From Deltaproteobacteria bacterium (GTDB lineage: Bacteria > Myxococcota_A > UBA9160 > UBA4427), in contig JAJDAN010000011.1 in NCBI GenBank assembly GCA_029261855.1, positions 62,001 to 126,000 of the forward strand: a stretch of DNA of 64,000 nt, read 5' to 3'. The stretch's first letter is position 1. Each line of letters opens with the position of its first letter. The notes under the pieces were generated by a model, which saw only the letters and a list, made by a program, of their open reading frames with translations, had not been told where the DNA came from and did no database searches. The position numbers were made by a program, and so were the translations under genes. This document shows positions 1 through 7,863 of the stretch, piece after piece.

Positions 1-1367
1 CGCGCGCCGTAGTAGCTCATCACCTGGCCGAAGGTGGCGCCGTACTTCCCCATGAACTGCAGGCGCTCGAGTACGTCGATCAGCAGGTAGCCCACCAACA
101 CCACGGCAAAGCACAGTCCCGCCATCTGCAGGAAGCGCAGGGCGACATAGCGCTCGAGCGGCCACGGCCGCGCGCGAATGCGCGTAGGGCGGCCGACTGC
201 CGTCGGTTTCTCCTTCGGTTCGGCCGACGCGGGCCGATCCGAATGGCGACCGAACGCAGTCATGCGCGTCATGCGCGCGACCATCACCCCGGCGACCGCC
301 GCCAGCGCGAAGTTCGGCAGCCAGGTGCCCACCCAGGCCGGCACTGTCGAGTCGTAGACGAGGGAATCACCGAGCTGGGCGAGGCCATAGTAGGCGAGCG
401 TCGCGACCAGCCCGAGCACGCCACCGCCGGAACGCGAGAAATGCGCACGGGCCAGGAAGAGAGGCACGATGAGCAGTCCGAACACCAGGGTCGCGGCCGG
501 CAACGCGAAGCGTCGGTGGAACTGGAGCGCCGCATCGTTCCGGGTTCGCGGCCCCGATTCTGGATCGGCCTGCTTTTCGACGAGCTCGACCAGGCTCAGG
601 CTCTGCAGCTTGTCCTTCTTGCCCCGGGCGACCGGCTCGTCACTGGTCGGGAGCTCGGCGGTCAAGCGATCGAAGCGGATCTCTCGCGCGGTCTTGCGCG
701 GGTCCAGCAGCACGGCACCGTGCTCGAGCACCACCTGGTTCTCGCCACTCGGGCTCGCCGTCAGCTGACCCGATTGCGCGAACACGGTTTCGCCGACCGA
801 CGGCATCCACAGGAAGACGCCGCGCATCTCCTCGCCGCTGGGCGAGACCTCGCGCGCCTGCAGCATCCACTTCCCGAAGCGGTGCACGCTACCGGGTGTG
901 ATCGCCGCGCCCGGGTTGCGGCGCCCGATCTCCTCGAGCTTCTCGTCGAGGGAGCGACTCGCCCAGGGCGAAGTCTGCAGGGAAAGCGCCAACGCCACGA
1001 CGGCCATCACCGCTGCGAAGCCCATCACCGGCCCGAGAACGCGCGGCGAAGAGATGCCGCTCGCCTCGAGCATCAAGAGCTCGCGATCTGCGCCCAGGCG
1101 CCCGAGGGCGACGAGCCCGCCCACCAGCACGGCGAACGGCAGCATCGACGCCAAGACCGGCAGCATCTGGAAGACGGCCAGCGCGCCGACGTCGCCGAGC
1201 GATGATCCGCGGTTGATGACCATCTCCGAGTAGCCGACCAGCTCTCGGGTCATCACCACGAGCGTGAGGCCCCCGAGGGTGTACAACGTGGGGAACACCA
1301 TCTCGAGCACGAGATAGCGGTACAACGTCGGGCCCGGACGCCGATGGATCGGCAGATCTTGGGTCAT
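1..1367 (-). CDS. LptF-LptG fused permease (partial, runs off left edge)
   Basis: Inner-membrane permease of the Lpt lipopolysaccharide export ABC system (YjgP/YjgQ family). The minus-strand frame from the ATG at 1367 stays open to the window edge, about 455 codons. Residues 1-366 form a complete LptF-like unit: N-terminal LYRYLVLEMVFPTLYTLGG, a periplasmic region rich in charged residues, and C-terminal helices including LPAATLVFGLLIVPLF. After a roughly 30-residue Pro/Arg-rich cytoplasmic linker, a second unit begins with LERYVALRFLQMAGL and LLIDVLERLQFMGKYG, the typical start of an LptG/LptF paralogue. I found no stop between the halves, so it reads as one fused LptF-LptG polypeptide. Two in-frame ATGs near 263 and 272 could give internal starts. 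The start at 1367 is the first Met before the conserved N-terminal helix. It diverges from the nucleotidyltransferase gene to its right. Confidence 0.85.
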   Translation of the reverse strand, partial: MTQDLPIHRRPGPTLYRYLVLEMVFPTLYTLGGLTLVVMTRELVGYSEMVINRGSSLGDVGALAVFQMLPVLASMLPFAVLVGGLVALGRLGADRELLMLEASGISSPRVLGPVMGFAAVMAVVALALSLQTSPWASRSLDEKLEEIGRRNPGAAITPGSVHRFGKWMLQAREVSPSGEEMRGVFLWMPSVGETVFAQSGQLTASPSGENQVVLEHGAVLLDPRKTAREIRFDRLTAELPTSDEPVARGKKDKLQSLSLVELVEKQADPESGPRTRNDAALQFHRRFALPAATLVFGLLIVPLFLARAHFSRSGGGVLGLVATLAYYGLAQLGDSLVYDSTVPAWVGTWLPNFALAAVAGVMVARMTRMTAFGRHSDRPASAEPKEKPTAVGRPTRIRARPWPLERYVALRFLQMAGLCFAVVLVGYLLIDVLERLQFMGKYGATFGQVMSYYGA

Positions 1368-1511
1368 TCGAAGACGGGCACGCTCCCCGGTCGCTTGCTG
1401 CGGTTCCGGAAGCTGCATTAGAGTTTTGAAGATCCCCCCTGAGAAGCCCCATCCTAGCCCGAGTGACCGAGCCGTGACGAAGACCGTCGCAGGTCCGGCG
1501 GATAGAGGTCC

Positions 1512-2282
1512 ATGCGAGCGATCATCCTGAGCGCCGGACAGGGAAAGCGACTGCTTCCCCTCACCCGAGAGACGCCCAAGTGCCTGCTGGAGGTGCAAGA
1601 AGGCATCTCGGTGCTGTCCCACCAGCTGCGCACCCTGGCGGCCTGCGGGATCCGCGAGGCGTCGGTGATCGTCGGCTTCGGTGCGGACCAGGTGGAAGAC
1701 CATCTGGCTGGACATCCGGTCCCCGGCATGGACGTGATCGCTTGCTACAACCCGTTCTACGCCTTGAGCGACAACCTCGCGACGGTCTGGTTGTCCCGGG
1801 ATCAGATGACCGACGATTTCCTGCTGATGAACGGCGACACCCTGTTCGAAGTCGACGTGTTGCGCACCTTGCTGGCGTCGCCGGATGCGCCGCTGACCCT
1901 CACGATCAACATCAAGGACCGCTACGACGACGACGACATGAAGGTCAGCCTGTCCGGCTCGCGACTGTGCGCCGTCGGCAAGACCCTGCGGCCGGAGGTC
2001 GTGCACGGCGAATCCATCGGGCTGATGTACTTCCGGGGCTCGGGGGTGCCGGCATTCCGGACCGCCCTCGACGGCGCGATCCGCGAGCCGGAAGCCTTGA
2101 AGCTCTGGTACCTGTCGGTCGTCAACGGCCTGACGGATTCTCTCGACGTCCAGACCGCGAACATCAGCGGCCTGTGGTGGGGCGAAGTCGACAGCCCGGA
2201 AGACCTGACGGAAGTTCGCGGCGGCCTGCGAGATCGCCCCGTACCGGGTGCGCCGCGAAGCGCCGCGACATCCGTCGAGTGA
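1512..2282 (+). CDS. LicC-like nucleotidyltransferase (sugar/alcohol-phosphate cytidylyltransferase type)
   Basis: A 256-residue NTP_transferase fold enzyme, probably activating an alcohol phosphate or sugar phosphate as its NDP derivative. The N-terminus shows the nucleotide-binding signature LSAGQGKRLLPLT followed by PKCLLEV, and a metal-site motif MNGDT lies near residue 114. The length and the single-domain form fit the LicC/phosphocholine cytidylyltransferase branch better than longer GlmU or RfbA enzymes. The ATG at 1512 has an AGAGG ribosome site 5 bases upstream. The next gene starts 9 bp after the stop, so the two are probably co-transcribed. Context with a CDP-alcohol phosphatidyltransferase suggests it makes a CDP-alcohol. 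The true substrate (choline, inositol or another polyol phosphate) cannot be read from the sequence. Confidence 0.8.
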   Translation: MRAIILSAGQGKRLLPLTRETPKCLLEVQEGISVLSHQLRTLAACGIREASVIVGFGADQVEDHLAGHPVPGMDVIACYNPFYALSDNLATVWLSRDQMTDDFLLMNGDTLFEVDVLRTLLASPDAPLTLTINIKDRYDDDDMKVSLSGSRLCAVGKTLRPEVVHGESIGLMYFRGSGVPAFRTALDGAIREPEALKLWYLSVVNGLTDSLDVQTANISGLWWGEVDSPEDLTEVRGGLRDRPVPGAPRSAATSVE

Positions 2283-2291
2283 GCCCACCCC

Positions 2292-3275
2292 GTGAGCGGA
2301 CGTCGCCCGGCACGCGGCTATGCGGCCCTGGTCCTGGCGGGCCGCCGCCACGGTGAGGACTCCCTCGCGATCGCCGCCGGCGCGCCGCACCGCGCGCTGC
2401 TCGACATCCACGGCACCCCGATGCTCGAACGCGTGCTGCGCACCCTGGCCGCGACGCCCTGCATCGACCACATCGTCGTCAGCATCGACGAGCCGAAGCT
2501 GCTCGATCGCTTCCCGGGCATCGTGGCCCTGCGCGACTCGAGCGACGCCCAGATCGTGGTCGTCCGGGCCACGGACTCGCCCAGTCAGAGCGTGCTGGCG
2601 ATCCTCGACGATGGCGCTTCGGATCAGCCCGTGCTCGTGACCACCGCCGACCACGCGCTGCTCGATGTGGCGATGGTCGAGCACTTCCTCGGCCAGGCCG
2701 AAGCCCGGGGAGGCGACGTCGCCGTGGGACTCGTGGCGTCCGCCGTCCTGAAGGCGCGCTTTCCCGAGTCCCGACGCACCTATCTGCATTTCGCGGACGA
2801 GCGCTACAGCGGCGCGAACCTGTTCTCGTTCCAGACGCCCCGGGCCCGTCGCGCCGTGGATTTCTGGAAGCGCGCCGAGAGCTTCCGCAAGCGTCCCTGG
2901 CGGCTGGTCGCGAGCTTCGGAGCGCGCGCGCTGTTCCTCTTCCTGACCCGCCGACTCTCTCTCGAAGAGGCCTTCGCCGAGGTCACACGGTCGCTCGACG
3001 CACGTGTGGTTCCCATCGTGATGCCCTGGGCCGAGGCAGCGGTCGACGTCGACAAGATGTCGGATCTCGAGCTGGTCCGGCGCGTGCTCTCGGAAGCAGA
3101 TGAGCCGGACTCACCGCGGGGCAATGCAGCACCCGCGCCCGGAGCCGAGCCCTCGGCGGCGAAGGACGAGCGGGCCGCCCCCAGCGAGAACGGCGCCCCC
3201 AGCGACGAACCCGGCGAAAGCGATCAGAGCGGTCGGGCGCCCTCGGCGATGAAGCCGCCGGTCTCGACGTCGTAG
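2292..3275 (+). CDS. MobA-like NTP transferase domain protein
   Basis: A 327-residue protein with a GTG start. The N-terminal 250 residues look like a MobA-type nucleotidyltransferase: ALVLAGRR near residue 12, GTPMLERVLRTLAA near residue 41, and an acidic TTADHALLD stretch at the place of the metal-binding Asp. The usual GxGxRM loop is altered, so nucleotide and substrate are uncertain. The last 60 residues are a low-complexity Pro/Ala/Ser/Glu tail that overlaps the 3' end of the opposite-strand phosphoesterase by 52 bp, so the tail may be a recent extension. It follows the LicC-like gene by 9 bp. It could supply the nucleotidyltransfer step lost from the N-terminal half of the nearby CDP-alcohol phosphatidyltransferase, but this is inference. 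Confidence 0.7.
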   Translation: MSGRRPARGYAALVLAGRRHGEDSLAIAAGAPHRALLDIHGTPMLERVLRTLAATPCIDHIVVSIDEPKLLDRFPGIVALRDSSDAQIVVVRATDSPSQSVLAILDDGASDQPVLVTTADHALLDVAMVEHFLGQAEARGGDVAVGLVASAVLKARFPESRRTYLHFADERYSGANLFSFQTPRARRAVDFWKRAESFRKRPWRLVASFGARALFLFLTRRLSLEEAFAEVTRSLDARVVPIVMPWAEAAVDVDKMSDLELVRRVLSEADEPDSPRGNAAPAPGAEPSAAKDERAAPSENGAPSDEPGESDQSGRAPSAMKPPVSTS

Positions 3276-4216
3276 CCCCGGGTCTCGAGCCCGAAGCGGA
3301 AGCGGGCGCCCCCCGACACCGGCCCGCGCTCGACGTGGATGAGGTGGTACTGGGCGCGGCGGCGCTCGAGCTCGTCGCAGTGAGAGGACGAGCGCACGCC
3401 GACCACCGGGATGTCTCCCTCGGGTCCCGTGACCCGGGACATCACGGTGCGGTGGCCGTGACCGTGAAGCACGAGGTCCGCACCCACGTCTCGCAAGACA
3501 CGGCGCAATCCGTCGGCGTCGGCCAGGCGCCTGCGCGGGCTGAAGTCCTCGTCGACCGGCGAATGATGGATGAGCACGATGCAGCAGAGCTCGCGGGCGC
3601 GCAGCTCCGCCAGGGTGCTCGCAAGCCGTTCCATCTGGTCCGGCCCGATGCGGCCAGACGCGAAGCCGATGGGCGTCGGAACGGCGCTGCACACCCCCAC
3701 CAGCGCGACGGGGCCGCGGATGCGAACGGTGGGAAACTCATCGTCCCGCGGTGCCGGCAGCGACGATGCCGGCGACCCGTGTTCTTCGAGCACCTCGTCC
3801 GACACCATGTACTCGGCCCACAGGTCCCAACCCTGCGCGCGGGGTACGGAGACGTAGGCATCGTGGTTGCCGGGGACGAGCGAGATCCAGGCCGGAGGGC
3901 CGAGGTCGGCGAGCCACTCGGCGGCCGCCGCGAACTCGGCGGGCAGCGCGATGTTCGTGAGATCACCGGTGACGGCGACGTGGTCCGGCGCCTCGTGGCG
4001 GAGGTCCTTGAACAGCGCGCGCAGGATGTCCGGCCGATGGCGATGGCGCCGACGCTGCTGCCAGGACAACCATCCGAGCAGACGTTTGTTGGCGAGATCG
4101 CGCACCCGGCACCCGTCCAAGGACGTGACGTGCCAGTCGGAAATGTGCGCGAGCGTAAAAGCCAACAGGAAGCTCCCTCGGGGCCGAGACCGGGCCACTG
4201 AGGCTATCTCACCCAC
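3224..4216 (-). CDS. Calcineurin-like metallophosphoesterase
   Basis: A 330-residue two-metal phosphoesterase. The full motif series is visible: ISDWH (about residue 25), TGDLTN (about 83), GNHD (about 116), IHHSP (about 217) and GHGH (about 251). It belongs to the class III/CpdA-like branch that hydrolyses phosphomonoesters or diesters. The substrate is unknown, but its position among phospholipid head-group genes would suit a phosphatase removing a phosphate from a phosphatidyl-alcohol phosphate intermediate. The start is not certain, because the conserved domain begins at LAHISD about 20 residues after the chosen Met. It is convergent with the MobA-like gene (52 bp antisense overlap) and divergent from the phosphatidyltransferase gene, whose start lies 41 bp away. 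Confidence 0.85.
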   Translation of the reverse strand: MGEIASVARSRPRGSFLLAFTLAHISDWHVTSLDGCRVRDLANKRLLGWLSWQQRRRHRHRPDILRALFKDLRHEAPDHVAVTGDLTNIALPAEFAAAAEWLADLGPPAWISLVPGNHDAYVSVPRAQGWDLWAEYMVSDEVLEEHGSPASSLPAPRDDEFPTVRIRGPVALVGVCSAVPTPIGFASGRIGPDQMERLASTLAELRARELCCIVLIHHSPVDEDFSPRRRLADADGLRRVLRDVGADLVLHGHGHRTVMSRVTGPEGDIPVVGVRSSSHCDELERRRAQYHLIHVERGPVSGGARFRFGLETRGYDVETGGFIAEGARPL

Positions 4217-4257
4217 CGCCCGTGTGATAGCCTCGCCGCCGCCGCAACGGGGGACGG

Positions 4258-5466
4258 GTGGAAGTCGAAGCTAGCCATCGCCCGAGCGCCTGGATCGTCG
4301 CCACCGCTTCGCTTCCCGAAGCCAGTACCGCCGGCGGCGACGCAAATGACGAGAGGCGGGTGTGGGGGCTCTCCGCCGGCGAGCGGCTGCGACGCAGCCT
4401 GCTGCGTGCCGGTGTGTCGCAAATCGACCTCCTGCGCCCGGACGAGCCCATTCCCGCCTGTGAGGGCTCATGTGTCGTCCTGCGGGGCGATCTCTTCTAC
4501 GACGAACGTGTGCTCGCGGGCCTGATGCAGGCCCAGGACGTCGTCCTCGAGCACGCGCTCGAAGGCGGCGGCGTGCAGCCCATCGCAGCGCACTGCGGCG
4601 CAGCGCAGCTCGCCGACATCGTCGCCAACCTGCGGGCGGGCAGCGGCGCGCTTCCCACGAACGTCACCCGGATCGGCGTCCTCGACCTGGCGCCCGCCTA
4701 CGACCGCGCACTTCGCAAGTATCAAGAACCGTTCGTGTACCCCGCCTGGACGGCGGACCTGCGGGACGTGGAGAACCGCATCTTCGCCGCCTCCTACAAG
4801 GGCATCACAGACCTCGTCACCAAGTGGGTCTTCCCCGTACCGTCGCGCGAGGTCGTCCGCGTGCTGGCCCGGGCCGGTACGCGTCCCAACACGGTGACGG
4901 CGGTGAGCTATGTGCTGGCCGTGGCGGTGACCTGGCTCTTCTACGAGGGCTGGTTCGCGACCGGGCTCGCACTGGGCTGGCTGATGAGCTTCCTCGACAC
5001 GGTCGACGGCAAGCTCGCACGCTGCACGCTGACGTCGACGCGCTTCGGCGACGTCTTCGATCACGCTCTCGACCTCATCCATCCGCCGTTCTGGTGGGCG
5101 GCGTGGGCGGTCGGGCTGCCGGGCGGCCTGTCCGAGCACGGCCTCGCGCTCTGGGTGGTCCTGGGTGGCTACCTGGTGGGACGAGCGCTCGAGGGCACGT
5201 TCATGTGGGCCTTCGAGATCCAGTTCTTCGAATGGCGGCCCTTCGACGGCTTCTTCCGTCAGGTCATCGCGCGGCGCAATCCGAACATGATCCTTCTTTC
5301 CCTGGGCGTGATCGTCGGAAGCCCCGCCTGGGGGCTCGACGCCGTCGCGGTCTGGACCGTGCTGTGTGTGGTGATCGCCGCCGCGAGGAACATCCAGGGG
5401 CACCTGGCGGTCTGGCGCGGCCAGACCATCCAGTCGTGGCTCGACGAGCCGGCCGAGACATCCTGA
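4258..5466 (+). CDS. CDP-alcohol phosphatidyltransferase with degenerate N-terminal nucleotidyltransferase half
   Basis: A 402-residue membrane enzyme. Residues about 200-400 form a CDP-alcohol phosphatidyltransferase with the complete signature DxxDGxxAR-x8-Gx3Dx3D (D247, D250, G251, G264, D268, D272) and several hydrophobic helices. The stretch ENRIFAASYKG and the PNTVTAVSY entry resemble di-myo-inositol phosphate phosphate synthase (DIPPS). In the bifunctional IPCT/DIPPS family a MobA-like cytidylyltransferase precedes this domain. Here the first 180 residues keep the approximate size and a GDLFYDERVL segment but have lost the LAAGxGxR nucleotide loop, so that half is probably inactive. 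The two separate nucleotidyltransferases upstream may substitute for it. The start is GTG at 4258. The product could be an inositol-type or other polyol phospholipid. Confidence 0.85.
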   Translation: MEVEASHRPSAWIVATASLPEASTAGGDANDERRVWGLSAGERLRRSLLRAGVSQIDLLRPDEPIPACEGSCVVLRGDLFYDERVLAGLMQAQDVVLEHALEGGGVQPIAAHCGAAQLADIVANLRAGSGALPTNVTRIGVLDLAPAYDRALRKYQEPFVYPAWTADLRDVENRIFAASYKGITDLVTKWVFPVPSREVVRVLARAGTRPNTVTAVSYVLAVAVTWLFYEGWFATGLALGWLMSFLDTVDGKLARCTLTSTRFGDVFDHALDLIHPPFWWAAWAVGLPGGLSEHGLALWVVLGGYLVGRALEGTFMWAFEIQFFEWRPFDGFFRQVIARRNPNMILLSLGVIVGSPAWGLDAVAVWTVLCVVIAAARNIQGHLAVWRGQTIQSWLDEPAETS

Positions 5467-5900
5467 GGCTCCATCCGCGACGAAGAAAGAACCGGGTGCT
5501 TTTCACATCATGGCACTATCGCCCGCGGTAGCCCGTGCTCACAGGCTGCGGTTCAAGCTGCCTCCCGCGCCGGTCGATGCGCAGGACGACTGACCCTCGT
5601 TCATCAATTCGCCCGTGGGGACGGCGAATGACCGAGGGGGTCCCCGCCGGGTGGCAGCGGGCTTACGACTGGGTACGCTTTCGCGCGTTCGAAAAGAGAC
5701 CCCACCCCTCCCCCCTGTGCCGGGGTCTGGCGCCGAACCTGAGGCCATCAAGAATCCTCGAATCCGTAACCGGTCCTTGCCGCAATTGCTCGCAAGTCAG
5801 CTCGACAGAGCGGCCGTAACGAAGACGCCAAACAGCCCGAAGTACCAGATCGACCTTTCGACATCCTGAACACGAGCCAACCCCCACTGGAGATCAACCC
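5467..5900. other. 434-bp intergenic stretch, no gene recognised
   Basis: Short open frames here have no recognisable domain, no good ribosome site and a composition unlike neighbouring genes, so I call none. The stretch holds the TTTTCACA/ATGGCA element described separately at 5500-5519, and the last 60 bases are the leader of the diacylglycerol kinase gene. I saw no riboswitch consensus or rho-independent terminator. Confidence 0.5.
5500..5519. promoter_or_regulatory. Shared intergenic element TTTTCACA-N2-ATGGCA-N2-AT (copy 1)
   Basis: The pattern TTTTCACA, two bases, ATGGCA, two bases, AT occurs here and again at 20154-20173 in another intergenic region, with all 16 fixed positions identical. 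In a GC-rich window this is unlikely by chance. It starts 34 bp after the phosphatidyltransferase stop and about 400 bp before the diacylglycerol kinase. It could be a transcription-factor site or a promoter core. Orientation is unknown. Confidence 0.4.
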
Positions 5901-6863
5901 GTGCGTCTTGGTCTACTCAACAACCTCCGCGCCGGCCGTAGCGCCGACCGCGTGTCCGAGGTGCTTCAGTTCCTGAAGGGCCACCCGGACGTTGTGACAG
6001 TGGAGACGGACAGCGCGCGCGCGGTGCCGGAGGCTCTCTCGGAGCTCGCCCGGCAGGACGTCGAGCTGCTGGCCATCAATGGTGGTGACGGCACCGTCCA
6101 GCATGCGCTCACCGAGATCCTGGGTCATCGGGCCTTCGAGGACCGCGTCCCCATGGTGGCGCCGCTGCGCGGCGGTCGAACGAACATGAGCGCCCTGGAC
6201 CTGGGCGCGCACCGCAACCCCGTGAAGGGCATGGCAGACCTGATCGCCGCCGCGCGGGAGGGCACCCTCGAAGAGCGCATCACGCCGCGCAACGTGCTGC
6301 GAGCAGAATACGGCACCAACCGGGACTTCCTCTACGGGATGTTCTTCGGCGGCGGCATGATCTACAAGGCGATCGAGCTGAATCACCGCCTCTTCAAGCA
6401 GAACGCCCGCAGCCAGGGCGTCTTCGGGGCGACCCTGATCACGGGCGGTCTCCTCGCGCGCGCCGCCATCGGCCAGGTGGGCGGCATCCTCGAAGCCAAC
6501 AAGGTCCAGATGCTGCTCGACGGCGAGCCCGTCGGGAACGGCGAGTACCGCATGATCATCGCCACGAGCCTGCATCGGCTCTTCGCTGGCATGCGGCCCT
6601 TCTGGGGCGAAGGACCCGGAGGCGTCCGCCTGACGGCCCTCACGAGCACGGCATACCGGCTCCCGGCAGCGGCCCCCGGCATCCTGCGCGGAAAGCCGCG
6701 GCCCTTCATCTGTGAGGGAGCCGGCTACCTCAGCCGCAACGTGAAGTGCGCCGAGATGCGCTTCGATTGCGGCTTCACGGTCGACGGCGAGCTGGTACAT
6801 CCCGAGCCGGGCCTGTCCGTCACGCTGACGGCCGACGACCGGGTGCAGTTCGTTCGCGCCTGA
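5901..6863 (+). CDS. Diacylglycerol/lipid kinase (DAGK catalytic family)
   Basis: A 320-residue soluble lipid kinase that would phosphorylate diacylglycerol or a related lipid using ATP to give phosphatidic acid. The DAGK_cat nucleotide-binding motif NGGDGT lies at residues 60-65, preceded by the expected N-terminal NNLRAGRS strand-loop. The C-terminal half has the beta-sandwich typical of the YegS/DgkB/LCB5 group. The GTG start at 5901 has GGAG about 9 bases upstream. The next gene begins 37 bp downstream. Placement beside a Tam41-like CDP-DAG synthase candidate and a CDP-alcohol phosphatidyltransferase suggests it feeds phosphatidic acid into phospholipid synthesis. Sphingoid-base or undecaprenol substrates cannot be excluded. 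Confidence 0.85.
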   Translation: MRLGLLNNLRAGRSADRVSEVLQFLKGHPDVVTVETDSARAVPEALSELARQDVELLAINGGDGTVQHALTEILGHRAFEDRVPMVAPLRGGRTNMSALDLGAHRNPVKGMADLIAAAREGTLEERITPRNVLRAEYGTNRDFLYGMFFGGGMIYKAIELNHRLFKQNARSQGVFGATLITGGLLARAAIGQVGGILEANKVQMLLDGEPVGNGEYRMIIATSLHRLFAGMRPFWGEGPGGVRLTALTSTAYRLPAAAPGILRGKPRPFICEGAGYLSRNVKCAEMRFDCGFTVDGELVHPEPGLSVTLTADDRVQFVRA

Positions 6864-6900
6864 TCCTCGCGATCTGCAGCAAGCCTCCTAGACTCGACAC

Positions 6901-7863
6901 GTGCACCTGGAGCTGGAAGCGCGCATCGCGGAGGAGCTCGCTCGGCCCGCGCCCGAAGCCGCGTGTCTGCTCAGCGATGCCATTCGCGAGCGCCACGGGG
7001 ACGCGGTCGCGGCCGTGTTGTTCTACGGATCGTGCCTGCGCAAGGACACCCATGAAGGGGTGCTCGACTTCTACGTCCTGGTAGACGACTACCGCAGCGC
7101 CTATCGCTCGCTCTACCTGTGCCTCGTCAACCGGCTGGTCCCCCCAAACGTGTTCTTCCTCGCCCAGGACACCGCCCTCGGGACCCTCCGCTGCAAGTAC
7201 GCCGTCATCTCCCGCGCGGACTTCGAGCGCGGCGTGAGCACCGCGAGTCTCGTGCCGTATTTCTGGGCTCGCTTCGCACAGCCTGCACGGGTGGTGCATG
7301 CGCGGGACGACGACGCACGCAGCTTCGCGGCCCGCTGCTGCACGCGCGCCGTCGTGACCCTCGTCCGGCGACTCTCGGTTTTCCTACCCGCGACCGGGGA
7401 CACCCAGCGATTCTCGCCGGCGGCGTTGTGGCACGAGGCCTTCCGTCGCACCTACGGCTCGGAACTGCGGACCGAGTCTGCCGACACGGTCCGCAGCAAC
7501 TACGAGACCGAGCCGGCGCGCTACGACGCACTCGCCGGCTTCGCCCTCGAAGCCCTGCGAGACGACGGCTGGCTCGAGGACTTTTCCCGGCGCGGCGCGT
7601 CCTTCGAAGTCGTGCTGTCCGCGAAACGTCGGGCCCTGGCGCGACTTCGCTGGCAGCTCGAACGACCTCTCTGCAAGGGGCTCGCCGTCGTCCGCCTCTT
7701 CAAGAACACGACCACCTTCGGCGATTGGGTCCCCTACATCCTGTGGAAGATCGAGCGCCACACCGGGAAGCCCGTCGAGGTGACCGAGCGCCAGCGACGC
7801 CATCCGTTCCTCTTCGGCTGGCCGGTGTTGGCGCGCCTGCTCTGGCAACGCGACATCTTCTGA
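6901..7863 (+). CDS. Tam41-like putative phosphatidate cytidylyltransferase
   Basis: A 320-residue protein that I assign to the mitochondrial Tam41/Mmp37 type. The nucleotidyltransferase signature FYGSCLRK is at residues 41-48, followed by the acidic strand LDFYVLVDD at 55-63. Then comes KYAVIS at 99-104, which matches the KYGVIS segment typical of Tam41, and an LVPYFWARFAQPARVV segment like the family's LYxAGRLxKPV. Tam41 makes CDP-diacylglycerol from phosphatidic acid and CTP. The gene lies just after the diacylglycerol kinase, which would produce phosphatidic acid, and overlaps the start of the CPBP protease gene (TGATG). The GTG start is at 6901. The assignment rests on motifs read by eye, so a different nucleotidyltransferase role remains possible. 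Confidence 0.6.
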   Translation: MHLELEARIAEELARPAPEAACLLSDAIRERHGDAVAAVLFYGSCLRKDTHEGVLDFYVLVDDYRSAYRSLYLCLVNRLVPPNVFFLAQDTALGTLRCKYAVISRADFERGVSTASLVPYFWARFAQPARVVHARDDDARSFAARCCTRAVVTLVRRLSVFLPATGDTQRFSPAALWHEAFRRTYGSELRTESADTVRSNYETEPARYDALAGFALEALRDDGWLEDFSRRGASFEVVLSAKRRALARLRWQLERPLCKGLAVVRLFKNTTTFGDWVPYILWKIERHTGKPVEVTERQRRHPFLFGWPVLARLLWQRDIF

